A DNA stretch of 64,000 bases from Streptomyces sp. ISL-43 (GCF_018614195.1 NZ_JAGGOT010000012.1:120601-184600), one strand, 5' to 3'; counted from the first letter of the stretch, positions 1 to 8,045 are shown. Numbers and translations are program-made. Notes: a model not told the origin generated them from the sequence alone.

Positions 1-565
1 TCAGGTGTGCCATCGCGGCCCGAATCAGGACGTGTTCTTCGAGGTCGCCGTCGTTGAGCCAGTCCACCAGCTCCGCCATGAGGCCGGGTACGAGTTCTTG
101 GTCGGGGCCGTCGTAGTCGGTGGCGAGCTCGTCGCCCGGGGCGGTGATGCGGATGGAGGTCTTGCGCCACTGGCCGGCTGTCCGCAGCGGGTGGTGGTGG
201 TGGCCCTGCAGCATCCAGTGCAGCGCGTTCAGGAGTTCCTTGCTGTACTGGAAGTCGGTGACGTCGTGGAGAGACTGGATGTATGTCATCGCCTGCTGGT
301 AGGCGAGGGTCTCCGCCTTGTTCTCGTCGCTGGCCTCGACTTCGCGCTCGCCGTCCATCAGGTCGGCGACATCCTTCGCGTCGACCTGATAGCCCTCGAT
401 CGTGTTCGACGCGGCGATCGCGCTGGCGGTCAGCGCCTTGCGCAGATCGAGGGTCCACTTCATGGGGGCTTGCTGCACCGCATCGCGCAGGCGCTCACGC
501 AGTCCGTCGATCTGTTCCAGCACCAGGTGATCGTCGGAGCCGAGGCGGGGAGTCGAATACAACAT
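1..565 (-). CDS. Fic family protein, N-terminal part (runs off left edge)
   Basis: The minus strand reads from an ATG at 565 without a stop to position 1, giving 188 residues of an incomplete protein. The start (MLYSTPRLGSDDHLVLEQID) and the segment AIAASNTIEGYQVDAKDV around residues 50-67 fit the N-terminal region of Fic proteins. SNTIEG matches the class II inhibitory-helix motif (S/T)xxxE(G/N), which blocks the nucleotide site. The catalytic HPFxxGNGR loop would lie to the left of the window, so AMPylation or another transfer activity cannot be checked here. There is no ribosome site upstream. A TATCAT box 6 nt before the ATG, inside an inverted repeat, suggests a leaderless transcript. 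The same frame continues upstream, with no stop, through a MurG-like remnant, so this gene probably took its present neighbour by deletion or insertion. Family call is firm; activity is unknown. Confidence 0.85.
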   Translation of the reverse strand, partial: MLYSTPRLGSDDHLVLEQIDGLRERLRDAVQQAPMKWTLDLRKALTASAIAASNTIEGYQVDAKDVADLMDGEREVEASDENKAETLAYQQAMTYIQSLHDVTDFQYSKELLNALHWMLQGHHHHPLRTAGQWRKTSIRITAPGDELATDYDGPDQELVPGLMAELVDWLNDGDLEEHVLIRAAMAHL

Positions 566-570
566 GAGCA

Positions 571-593
571 AATGATACCCGCTGCCTATCATT
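571..593 (-). promoter_or_regulatory. Inverted repeat containing the probable -10 box of the Fic gene
   Basis: AATGATA (571-577) and TATCATT (587-593) form a perfect 7-bp inverted repeat with a 9-nt spacer. On the minus strand the left arm reads TATCAT, a TANNNT-type -10 box ending 6 nt before the Fic ATG. That spacing would put the transcription start at the A of the ATG. The repeat could be the operator of an autoregulator; that part is inference. Confidence 0.5.
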
Positions 594-644
594 CCCGCAT
601 GAGGGTGGCTTCCATCGCTCCCTCCTGATTCACCCGCGCCGTTC

Positions 645-1420
645 AGCCCGGCCAGCGCCAGCACGTCGGGGAGCTCCGTGCCGACGAACCCGGCGAGGTA
701 GTACCGGCCCGACAGCTCCACAGGCAGAGCCGCCGCGCGCTGCCGCAGCCCTTCGACGTTGGCCGGCCCGCACTGGTGAATCACGTTCGCCCGTTCCAGT
801 AGCCAAGGCAGTGCGTCCCGTACGACGTCGTTGATCTGCTGAGCGCCCTGCGCGCCGCCGGTGACGTACACGGTCGGCAGATGCCGGTCGAAGCCATGCA
901 GGGCAAGAGCCTCAACCGCCTTGTCCGCGTGCCCGGTCAGCACCTCGGGGCGGATCGGATTGCCGGTGACGACCGCAGCGCCCCGAACCGACTCCGGCAG
1001 AAGCGGCAGCGACGACTCCGACGACACCGCGATCCTCGTCGCCGAGCTCGCGAGCTTCCGGTTGGCCAGGCCCAGCCGCACGGTCTGCTCGTGGAGGACC
1101 AGCGGGCGGCGGCACATGCGGGCGGCCAGGCCAGCCGGGACAGCCACGTATCCGCCCGTGGCGAGCACGACATCCGGCCGGAAGTCGGCGACGATCTTCC
1201 GTGCCTGGGCCACGCCGAGCGGCACGCGCGCCATGTCCTTCATGTTCGCAGGGCTCACCATCTTGAGCGGGTTGCTGGAGCGGCGAATCTTGCCCGTGGC
1301 CACGGTCTTGAAGGCGATGCCTTCGGCGGGTGCCACCCGAGCCTCCAAGCCGTCCGCTGTGCCGATCCACAGGACCTCGACCGCCCTGCCCTCCGCCAGC
1401 GGCAGCGCATCCGGGCCCTG
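645..1420 (-). pseudogene. MurG-like glycosyltransferase remnant, both ends missing
   Basis: The minus strand encodes about 255 residues closely resembling UDP-GlcNAc:undecaprenyl-pyrophosphoryl-MurNAc-pentapeptide transferases. Visible blocks in order are WIGTADGLEARV, VVLATGGYVAVPAGLAA, LVLHEQTVRLGLANRK, VVTGNPIRPEV, VTGGAQGAQQINDVV and GFVGTELPDVLALAGL. The N-terminal GGGTxGH loop (first 30-35 residues) is absent. The C-terminal UDP-binding part (about 110 residues after ELPDVLALA) is absent too. The frame opens after a stop at 1463-1465 with no credible start codon before the homologous part, and it runs on in phase into the Fic gene. It is a paralogue rather than the division-cluster murG, since no mur or fts neighbours are present. 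A chimeric glycosyltransferase-Fic product is formally possible, but a broken gene is more likely. Confidence 0.75.
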
Positions 1421-1690
1421 GAGACGTACATCTTCCCGACATTCGCCAACTGCGCCGTTCGATCAGCCGAGCACTTCAGCAAGGCCCTGGCATCGGTCCT
1501 GAAAGGGGCCGTGATCGCAGAGCCGCCGCTCCGGGACCGCAACCCCTGCGACCTGACCAGGCTTCCGAGCAACGACGACCGGGGCATCGAGTACGACGAG
1601 TCGGGCGACGACATGGAGTTCATGACTCCGGAAGAGGTCGCCGGCCTCGTCGCGTGCTTCCCACGGGCCAGTGACCGGATGCTCGTACGC
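1405..1690 (+). pseudogene. Tyrosine recombinase (phage-type integrase) fragment
   Basis: The plus strand encodes about 90 residues that follow the middle of actinomycete integrases. RALETYIFPTFANCAVRSA resembles the end of the SAM-like core-binding domain (YLxxYIxPTFG...). KGAVIAEPPLRDRNPCDLTR resembles RAAVxDRVIxxNPC. MEFMTPEEVAGLVACFP resembles the linker into the catalytic domain (LTPEEVxALxxA). The catalytic Arg, HxxR and Tyr boxes are not found downstream, and a block of about 40 residues seems to be lost between the first two matches. The fragment abuts and slightly overlaps the opposing MurG-like remnant, so the junction near 1410 is a recombination scar. It marks a lost integrated element. 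Confidence 0.6.
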
Positions 1691-2007
1691 ACGCTATCGG
1701 CACGCCGCCAACCCAACTCTTGGACGATCATCCGAGGCGCACCCCACCCGAGCCATGTCTGCCGAGGTGAGAAGGATGATCGAGTATCGGCCATGGAAGC
1801 GACTCTGGGGCGAGAGCGACGAGGAGTCGACCTGCCAAAGCGCCATGGATCACCTGGGCCGAGTCCGCCGCGGCGGGCTGGGACGACACCGATCGATCGA
1901 CAATCGGACTCACTCCGACGGCGCTACGCCGCACTGCACGGCGCTGATCAGGCACTCCCCCACCCCGGGGCGTAGATTCGAGGTATCGGCAGCGAAGGCG
2001 GTGTCGC
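1691..2007 (+). other. Stretch without a recognisable gene
   Basis: No frame on either strand gives a recognisable protein. A short open stretch from the ATG at 1755 continues out of phase into the next gene and has no family signature. The last 60 bases should carry the promoter of the BTAD regulator at 2008. No clear -35/-10 pair stands out. A weak AAGGCGGTG ribosome site precedes the ATG. Confidence 0.4.
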
Positions 2008-4122
2008 ATGGTCGAATTGCGGATCCGGCTGCTCGGCGGCTTCAGGGTGCAGGTTGGCCCACGGGAGATCGCCGACGGGGAGTGGCGGCTTCGAAAGGCG
2101 AAGAACCTGGTCAAATTGCTCGCGCTGGCGCCGGGCCACCGGCTCCACCGCGACCAGGCCTTGGACGTGCTGTGGCCGGAGCTCGATGCGGAGGCCGGTG
2201 CCAACCAGCTGCGGAAGGTGCTGCACGAGGCCCGGCGCACCCTGGATCCCGATCCGGCGGCGACCTACCGATACCTGGAGTCGGGCGAGTGTCTGGGGTT
2301 CTGCCGCGCGGTGGCCTGGTTCGATGTCGAGGCCTTCGAGGACGCGGCACTGCAAGCACGGCGCACCGGGGACCCGGCGGCGTACGAGCGGGCGATCGCG
2401 TTGTACGGCGGGGACCTGCTCCCGGAGGACCGGTACGCGGAGTGGGCCATCGAGACGGAGGAGGCACTCCGGGCCGAGTACCTCGCCCTGCTGGTCGAGC
2501 TGGGCCGGCTGCTGGAGGCCCGCGCCGACTTCGACGGAGCCGCTGCGGCCCTGCGCACGGCTGTGGGGATCGACCCGCTGCACGAGGACGCCGCAGTGGC
2601 GCTGATGCGGGTGTACGCGTTGGCAGGCCGACGGCACGAGGCGCTCGGTGAGTACCGGCGGCTGCGGGCCGCGCTCGAGCGCGAGTCGATCGCGGGTCCC
2701 GGCCCGGCGGCCGAGCGGCTGCACGAGCAGATCCGGACCGGTCAGGTCTTCCAGCCGGAGCTCACAGGTGACCTGTGGGAGCAGGTGGGCGATCTTCGGA
2801 TGCTCTCCGGGGACACCGCCGGCGCGGCCGGCGCCTATACCTCCGCGCTGGACGCGGCGGGGCGCGGTCCGGGCGACGACCTGACCGCCGTCAGACTGCA
2901 CCGCAAGGTGGCGACGGCGTACCTCGAGCAGCACGACAGTGAGGCCGCGGGGCCGCAGCTACGGGCCGCCGAGGAGCGACTGGCGGCCGATGGGAACCGG
3001 GCCGAGGCCGGGCGGGTGCTGGGCGTGCGCGCCAACTGGCTGTGGGAGGTGGGACGCTACGCCGAGGCGCAGGAGGCGGCCGAGGCGAGCCGGAACGCCG
3101 CTGAGCGGCATGGCACGCCCGAGGACATGGCTGCGGCCGACGAACAGCTGGCCATCGTCCACCACTGCCGGGGGAGTTGGCGGGAGGGCCTGCAGAGCGA
3201 GATCGAGCGGCTCGGAGCGGGCGCGGGCGAGGATACGCGGCTGGCACGAATCTTCGACATCCACTGCTGTATCGGGCAGTACCACCTGTACGGCGACGGC
3301 CTGAGCGACAGCGTCGAGGACTACGCCAGACGCACTCTGGATCTGGCGCTGTCGCGGGGCGCGCGACGGGCTGAGGCGTTCGCCTGGTGTCTGCTGGGCG
3401 AGTCGCTGCTGCTGCACGGCCGCTGGGACGAAGCCGCAGGCTGCCTGGAGCGCAGCGCGGAGGTCCACGACGAACTCGGCGGCCGGTCCAGCGCGCTGCC
3501 CCGGCAGCGGCTCGCCGAACTCGCCGCCGGCCGCGGCGACAGCGAGGCGGTGGCGGTGCAGCTGCGGCGGGGCATGGCCGCCGCGGCGATCTCCCCGCTG
3601 GCACAGCACGCCTTCGGTCGGCTCTACGCGACGGCCGCGTTCGACGCGGTCGAGCGCGGCGAGCCCGCCGAGGCGATCCGGGCGGCGCGCTCGGCCTCGG
3701 CCGCCGCCGCCAGGTACGGCGAATGCCCCAGCTGTACGGCGCTGCTCTACCCGGTTGCGGCCGAAGCGTTCGCGGCGCTCGGCGACGAGGCCGGAGCGGC
3801 CGAGCATGCGCGGGCGGCCGAGCGCGTGGCGGGCCTGTTCCAGAGCTCCGCGTGGAGCGCGATGGCCGAGACCGCCTCCGGTGCGCTGGCAGAGGTGCGG
3901 GGCGAGGCGTCCGAGGCACGACGGCAGCACCTGGCGGCGGCGCAGCTGTACGGCCGGGCCCGGCAGCCGTACTGGGCCGCCCGCTCGAAGGCGCGGGCGG
4001 TGCTCGCCGGTCCACGGCCGACAGCGGATCGGGGGCTGCTGGCCGAGGCCGCCGCCACCTTCGAGGCACTCGGTGCGGAGCGGCCGCTGCGTGCCGTCGC
4101 GGGTAGTACCGCGCGACTCTGA
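2008..4122 (+). CDS. SARP/BTAD-type transcriptional activator with TPR-like C-terminus
   Basis: A 704-residue regulator. Residues 1-95 (VELRIRLLGGFRVQVG..., then WRLRKAKNLVKLLALAPGH and LDVLWPELD) form the OmpR-like winged helix typical of SARPs. Residues about 100-245 form the bacterial transcriptional activator domain, with the usual WAIETEEALRAEYLALLVEL and GIDPLHEDAAVALMRVYAL helices. The remaining 450 residues are Ala/Glu/Arg-rich helical pairs that look like TPRs. There is no AAA/STAND ATPase core, unlike large AfsR-type proteins. It ends only 16 nt before the sulfite-oxidase-like gene, so it is probably the first gene and local regulator of the sulfur operon, with the TPR part sensing a ligand or partner. 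The target and signal are inference. Confidence 0.85.
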   Translation: MVELRIRLLGGFRVQVGPREIADGEWRLRKAKNLVKLLALAPGHRLHRDQALDVLWPELDAEAGANQLRKVLHEARRTLDPDPAATYRYLESGECLGFCRAVAWFDVEAFEDAALQARRTGDPAAYERAIALYGGDLLPEDRYAEWAIETEEALRAEYLALLVELGRLLEARADFDGAAAALRTAVGIDPLHEDAAVALMRVYALAGRRHEALGEYRRLRAALERESIAGPGPAAERLHEQIRTGQVFQPELTGDLWEQVGDLRMLSGDTAGAAGAYTSALDAAGRGPGDDLTAVRLHRKVATAYLEQHDSEAAGPQLRAAEERLAADGNRAEAGRVLGVRANWLWEVGRYAEAQEAAEASRNAAERHGTPEDMAAADEQLAIVHHCRGSWREGLQSEIERLGAGAGEDTRLARIFDIHCCIGQYHLYGDGLSDSVEDYARRTLDLALSRGARRAEAFAWCLLGESLLLHGRWDEAAGCLERSAEVHDELGGRSSALPRQRLAELAAGRGDSEAVAVQLRRGMAAAAISPLAQHAFGRLYATAAFDAVERGEPAEAIRAARSASAAAARYGECPSCTALLYPVAAEAFAALGDEAGAAEHARAAERVAGLFQSSAWSAMAETASGALAEVRGEASEARRQHLAAAQLYGRARQPYWAARSKARAVLAGPRPTADRGLLAEAAATFEALGAERPLRAVAGSTARL

Positions 4123-4138
4123 CCGAAAGGTGAGCGAG

Positions 4139-5227
4139 ATGACCGCAACCGACCTGCCACGGGCGCCCGAGACCGTGACGGCCGACCCGTACAACGCCCA
4201 GACGCCGCCGGCCGCGTTCGCCGAGCGGATGACGCCCGTGGACGCGTTCTTCGTCCGCGACCACTTCGGCATCCCGCGACTGGAGCCGCACCGGTGGCGG
4301 CTGAGCCTCGGCGGCCTGGTGGAGGCGCCCTGCGAACTCGGGTACGACGAGCTGCTCGCGCTGGGGCGCCGGGAGCTCGACCTCGTCCTGGAGTGCGCCG
4401 GCAACGGACGCAGTCTGATGGCCCCGCGCCCGCCGGGACTGCCCTGGGGCGAGCGGGCGGTAGGCTGCGCCCGGTTCGCGGGCGTGCCGTTCCAGGCAAT
4501 CGCCGCTCGGGCCGGGGTGGCACCTCGGACGATCGAGTTCGTGTTCACCGGCGCGGACTCCGGCGAGGCACACGGCCGGCGGGTGTCCTTCGAACGCAGC
4601 CTGCCGGTGGACGTCGCGCTGCACCCGGACACGCTGCTCGCCACCCACATGAACGGTGTGCCGCTCGCCGCCGAGCACGGGGCTCCGGTGCGGCTGGTGG
4701 TGCCCGGCCGGTACGCGGTGGCCGATGTGAAGTGGCTGGTCGGGGCGCGGGCCGTGGCCGAGCCGTTCACCGGGGTCTTTCAGACGGACGAATACGTCTA
4801 CCGCGCTTCGCGCGGCACCCCTGACGGGCCGGTCACGACCATGCGCGTCAAATCGCTGATCACCGCGCCGGAGCCGGGCGCGGTCGTCGCCCCGGGCGCC
4901 GAACTGACCGTCCGCGGCTGGGCCTGGTCCGGTGGCGTACCCGTGCGGCTGGTCGAGGTCCAGGTGGACGGCGGCAACTGGCATGAGGCCGGGCTCGCAC
5001 GGCCGAGCGGACCGTACGCATGGACGGGGTGGTCGCTGCGCTGGACCCCGCAGCGGCCCGGGCGCCACCGGCTGCTGGCCCGCGCCACCGACGCGCTCGG
5101 CGAGACGCAGCCACTGCGGGCGCCGTGGAACGCCCAGGGGTACGGCTGCAACGCGGCGGCGAGCGTGGAGGTGCTGGTCCGCATGCCGGGGAACGCCCAG
5201 GGAACGGCGGCCGCACAGGATGGCTGA
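4139..5227 (+). CDS. Sulfite oxidase-like molybdopterin oxidoreductase
   Basis: 362 residues. The start is the ATG at 4139 behind AAAGGTGAG; a longer upstream frame lies inside the regulator gene. The N-terminal two thirds is the Mo-cofactor-binding sulfite oxidase fold. LVLECAGNGRS carries the molybdenum-ligand cysteine (Cys86), and HGAPVRLVVPGRYAVADVKWL is the family's conserved core. The C-terminal third (VRGWAWSGGVPVRLVEV to VEVLVR) is the Mo-co dimerisation beta-sandwich. No Tat or Sec signal is present, so it should act in the cytoplasm. The likely reaction is oxidation of sulfite to sulfate with an unidentified electron acceptor. The following gene overlaps or nearly touches it, and the set with two sulfurtransferase-type proteins supports disposal of sulfite made from persulfide. 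A nitrate-reductase-type role is less likely. Confidence 0.88.
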   Translation: MTATDLPRAPETVTADPYNAQTPPAAFAERMTPVDAFFVRDHFGIPRLEPHRWRLSLGGLVEAPCELGYDELLALGRRELDLVLECAGNGRSLMAPRPPGLPWGERAVGCARFAGVPFQAIAARAGVAPRTIEFVFTGADSGEAHGRRVSFERSLPVDVALHPDTLLATHMNGVPLAAEHGAPVRLVVPGRYAVADVKWLVGARAVAEPFTGVFQTDEYVYRASRGTPDGPVTTMRVKSLITAPEPGAVVAPGAELTVRGWAWSGGVPVRLVEVQVDGGNWHEAGLARPSGPYAWTGWSLRWTPQRPGRHRLLARATDALGETQPLRAPWNAQGYGCNAAASVEVLVRMPGNAQGTAAAQDG

Positions 5228-5228
5228 C

Positions 5229-6590
5229 ATGGACGAGTACGAGATCGGGATCATCACCACCGCCCCCCTGGGCGACACCAGCTACCTCCTGGTCAGCGGT
5301 GACGAGGCCGCCTTGGTCGACCCCCAGCGGGACTGCTGGGGCCTGCTCGCCGCCTGCGATGCCCGCAGGGTACGCGTCCGGTACGTCCTGGAGACCCATG
5401 TGCACAACGACTACATCTCCGGTGCCCTCGAGGTGCGGGCCGCGACGGGCGCCACCGTGGCCGGTCCGGCCCGAGCCGCGTACGCCTTCGACCACCTGCC
5501 GATGGCCGAGGACGACGAGATCGCCGTCGGCGACCTGCTGGTCCGGGCGATGGAGACACCCGGCCACACCGCCGAACACACCTCGTACCTGGTCTTCGGC
5601 GATGCTCAGCTGGCGCCGGAGGCCGTCTTCACCGGCGGCAGTCTGCTCGTCGGCAGCTCGGGCCGCACCGACCTGTCGGGCGAGGACCGGACCGAGAGCC
5701 TCGCCCGCGAACAGTTCCGGTCGCTGCGGCGGCTGGCCCTGCTGCCCGACGGCACCCGCGTGCTGCCCACACACGGCGCCGGCAGCTCCTGCGCCGCCGG
5801 CCCGGCCTCGGCCGAGCGGACGACGACGGTGGGCGCCGAGCGGCGCGCCAATCCGGCGCTGGCCGCGGACGAGCAGGGGTTCGTCAGCGAGCGGCTCCTC
5901 GGCCTGCCCCCGTACCCGGCGTACTACCGGCACATCGCACCGCTCAACCGCGCCGGGCCCCGCGTGCTCGGCGGTCCGCCGCCCGGTCCCCGGCCGCTCA
6001 CGTCGGAGACCGTCGCCAGGCTGGTCACGGGCGGGGCGCTGGTGGTCGACGCGCGCGAGCGCAGGGCGTTCGCCGAGGCACACCTGCCCGGGTCGCTCTG
6101 CAACGAGCTGGACGACAGCTTCGCCGCCCTCGTCGGCCAGGTCGTGCCCTTCGGCACGCCGCTGGTACTGGTACTCCCGGAGCCGGTCACCGACGCGGCG
6201 GCCGAGGCGGTGACCCAGCTGCTGCGGATCGGCTACGAGCGAGTGGAGGGCTATCTCGACGGTGGGATCGAACGGTGGCAGGCCGACGGCCGCCCCGTCA
6301 GCTCCTTCCGTGCCGCGGACGCGACCGAACTGGTGCTGCCCGACCCCCGGCTACGGGTCCTCGACGTCCGCTCCCCGACCGAGCGCGGGAGCATCCCGGG
6401 AGCGCTGGCCATCCCGATCGGCGAACTTCCCCGGCGGCTGGCCGAGATCCCCCGGGACCGCGAGGTGTGGACGGTCTGCGGACGCGGGCGGCGGGCAGCC
6501 GTCGCGGCCAGCCTGCTCGACCGGGCGGGCATCCCGGTGACAGCGGTGGTCAGGGGCGGCGCACGGGACCTGATGACAGACGGGACCTGA
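5229..6590 (+). CDS. Metallo-beta-lactamase-fold / rhodanese fusion (persulfide dioxygenase-like)
   Basis: About 453 residues. The ATG at 5229 has AGGA 8 nt upstream. An ATG at 5220 would add three residues and overlap the previous gene by 8 nt. Residues 1-235 form a metallo-hydrolase fold of the ETHE1/Blh group. THVHNDYISG replaces the usual HxHxDH motif with HxHxDY, as expected when only one metal site is kept. METPGHTAEHTSY and LPTHGAGSSC supply further His ligands, and SSGRTDL is conserved. Two rhodanese-like modules follow. The first (VVDARERRAFAEAHLPGS) lacks a cysteine in its loop. The second has VCGRGRRAAVAAS with an active-site Cys. The expected role is oxidation of glutathione-type or protein persulfide to sulfite, with sulfane sulfur passed through the rhodanese Cys. 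Substrate is inferred. Confidence 0.83.
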   Translation: MDEYEIGIITTAPLGDTSYLLVSGDEAALVDPQRDCWGLLAACDARRVRVRYVLETHVHNDYISGALEVRAATGATVAGPARAAYAFDHLPMAEDDEIAVGDLLVRAMETPGHTAEHTSYLVFGDAQLAPEAVFTGGSLLVGSSGRTDLSGEDRTESLAREQFRSLRRLALLPDGTRVLPTHGAGSSCAAGPASAERTTTVGAERRANPALAADEQGFVSERLLGLPPYPAYYRHIAPLNRAGPRVLGGPPPGPRPLTSETVARLVTGGALVVDARERRAFAEAHLPGSLCNELDDSFAALVGQVVPFGTPLVLVLPEPVTDAAAEAVTQLLRIGYERVEGYLDGGIERWQADGRPVSSFRAADATELVLPDPRLRVLDVRSPTERGSIPGALAIPIGELPRRLAEIPRDREVWTVCGRGRRAAVAASLLDRAGIPVTAVVRGGARDLMTDGT

Positions 6591-6609
6591 TGGCAGAAGG
6601 GAGAGCACG

Positions 6610-7461
6610 ATGAGTACCAACGGCTACGCACACCCGGAGACATTGGTCAGCACGGAGTGGCTGGCCGGCCACCTGACCGACGGGACACTGCGGATCGTCG
6701 ACGTGGACGAGGACACAGGCGCCTACGACAAGGGCCACATCCCCGGCTCCGTCGGCTGGAACTGGACGACCGACCTGCACACGAAGGTGGGCCGGGACTA
6801 CCTGGACCGGGCCGCCCTCGGACAGCTGCTCGGCTTGGCCGGCGTGGAGGAGGACACCACCGTCGTGCTCTACGGCGGCAACAACAACTGGTTCGCCGCG
6901 TACGCCTACTGGATTCTGCGGCTGCGCGGCTTCGACGCGGTGAAGCTGCTCGACGGCGGCCGGAAGAAGTGGGAGCTGGAGAGCCGCCCGATGACCCAGG
7001 AGGTCATGGACCACCCGCGCACCCACTTCGAGGTGGCGGGGCCGGAACGCCCGCAGATCCGCGCGCTGCGCGACGAGGTGCTGGCGAAGGCCGGAACGGG
7101 CATCGGCCTGGTCGACGTACGCTCCCCCGAGGAGTTCCGGGGCGAGAAGCTGGCGCCCCCGCATCTGCCGCAGGAACAGGCGCAGGTGCCTGGCCACATC
7201 CCGACCGCGGCGAACGTCCCCTGGGCGCAGGCCGCCAACGACGACGGGACCTTCAAGTCGGCGGCGGAACTGCGGGACCTTTACCAGGCCGAGGGCATCA
7301 CACCCGACCGCGAGGTCATCGCGTACTGCCGGATCGGCGAGCGCTCGTCGCACACCTGGTTCGCGCTGACCGAGCTGCTCGGCTACCCGGACGTCAAGAA
7401 CTACGACGGCTCCTGGACCGAGTACGGCTCGCTGGTGGGCGCACCCGTGGAGCTGGGCTGA
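6610..7461 (+). CDS. Thiosulfate/3-mercaptopyruvate-type sulfurtransferase (tandem rhodanese)
   Basis: 283 residues with two rhodanese modules. The N-terminal one (IVDVDEDTGAYDKGHIPGS) is catalytically inert. The C-terminal one (GLVDVRSPEEFRGE) ends in the active-site loop YCRIGERSSHTWF, whose Cys would carry the persulfide. The CRIGERS loop is typical of actinobacterial CysA/SseA-type thiosulfate sulfurtransferases. An AAGGGAG ribosome site precedes the ATG, and the gene lies 19 nt after the metallo-hydrolase gene. It is the last gene of the set, closed by the hairpin at 7485-7520. In context it would move sulfane sulfur between thiosulfate and a thiol acceptor, feeding the dioxygenase and sulfite-oxidase-like enzymes upstream. 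Confidence 0.92.
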   Translation: MSTNGYAHPETLVSTEWLAGHLTDGTLRIVDVDEDTGAYDKGHIPGSVGWNWTTDLHTKVGRDYLDRAALGQLLGLAGVEEDTTVVLYGGNNNWFAAYAYWILRLRGFDAVKLLDGGRKKWELESRPMTQEVMDHPRTHFEVAGPERPQIRALRDEVLAKAGTGIGLVDVRSPEEFRGEKLAPPHLPQEQAQVPGHIPTAANVPWAQAANDDGTFKSAAELRDLYQAEGITPDREVIAYCRIGERSSHTWFALTELLGYPDVKNYDGSWTEYGSLVGAPVELG

Positions 7462-7484
7462 CGGTGGCTCGATGAATGGCCTGA

Positions 7485-7520
7485 CAATGGCCTGGCGGAA
7501 GATTTGCCGCCAGGCCATTG
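7485..7520. terminator. Bidirectional hairpin between convergent genes
   Basis: A perfect 14-bp stem (CAATGGCCTGGCGG and its complement) with an 8-nt loop separates the sulfurtransferase stop from the stop of the leftward ABM gene. There is no U-tract, as is usual in Streptomyces. Confidence 0.85.
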
Positions 7521-7527
7521 CCGCTGA

Positions 7528-7836
7528 TCAGATGGCCTGTACCAGCTGGTAGCCGCCGCCCTGCATGTCCGTGCACAGTGCCCGGCACCCATCGAAGTGC
7601 TCGGCGAACTCGGGCTGGTCCTTCCACGCCCCCATCGACTCGGGATCCCGCCAGGACGCGAAGGACACGAAGTGGTCCGGGTCCTGCAGGTCCCGGATCA
7701 GCCGGGCCGCCTCGAAGCCGTCGTTGGCGTCCTTGGTCCAGGAGAGGAACTCCGTCCAGCGGTTGATGAACTCCTCGGCCTTGCCATCGGTGACCCGCCA
7801 GTTGCCCGAGGCCCAGTACCCGCCCTGCTCCGTCAT
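7528..7836 (-). CDS. Antibiotic biosynthesis monooxygenase (ABM)-fold protein
   Basis: 102 residues from the ATG at 7836, preceded by GAGGTGG at good spacing. A longer frame to 7899 lacks a ribosome site. The protein starts MTEQGGYWASGNWRVTDGKA. It has the ABM/dimeric alpha-beta-barrel pattern: a first strand, a helix FINRWTEFLSWT, the segment FEAARLIRDLQDPDHFVSFASW, and a helix GAWKDQPEFAEHF. Members act as small cofactor-free monooxygenases, haem-degrading enzymes or stress proteins, and nothing here decides among them. It converges on the sulfur operon and has no functional link visible to it. Confidence 0.8.
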   Translation of the reverse strand: MTEQGGYWASGNWRVTDGKAEEFINRWTEFLSWTKDANDGFEAARLIRDLQDPDHFVSFASWRDPESMGAWKDQPEFAEHFDGCRALCTDMQGGGYQLVQAI

Positions 7837-7910
7837 CGTGACCACCTCGCTCCTCTTCCGTGGTCTGTCCCTCAACCGTAGGTGGCGGGTGTTCCCCACG
7901 TGTTCCCTGG

Positions 7911-8045
7911 TTCGAGGGGGACGCCGACGCGGTCGCCTGGATGGTCGACTGGGCGCACCATGGGCCGAGCGGGGCGAGTGTCGTCCGGGTTCTGGTCCAC
8001 GGGGAAGAGCCCGACCGGTTCGAGGACTTCGAAATCCGCGGGTGA
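7911..8045 (+). pseudogene. Acylphosphatase remnant (C-terminal half)
   Basis: 44 codons and a TGA encode FEGDADAVAWMVDWAHHGPS and then VVRVLVHGEEPDRFEDFEIRG. This follows the second half of acylphosphatases (FEGxxDAVxxMVxWCxxGPxxAxVxxVxVxxEEPxGxxxFEIR). The first half, with the VQGVxFR loop and catalytic Arg, is gone: upstream sequence gives no match and the codon preceding the match is not a start. It is a dead fragment between intact genes. Confidence 0.65.

Noticed and set aside
7860..8045. Possible intact 61-residue gene starting at 7860
   Set aside because: Only the segment from 7911 matches acylphosphatase and the essential first half is missing, so it is listed as a remnant.
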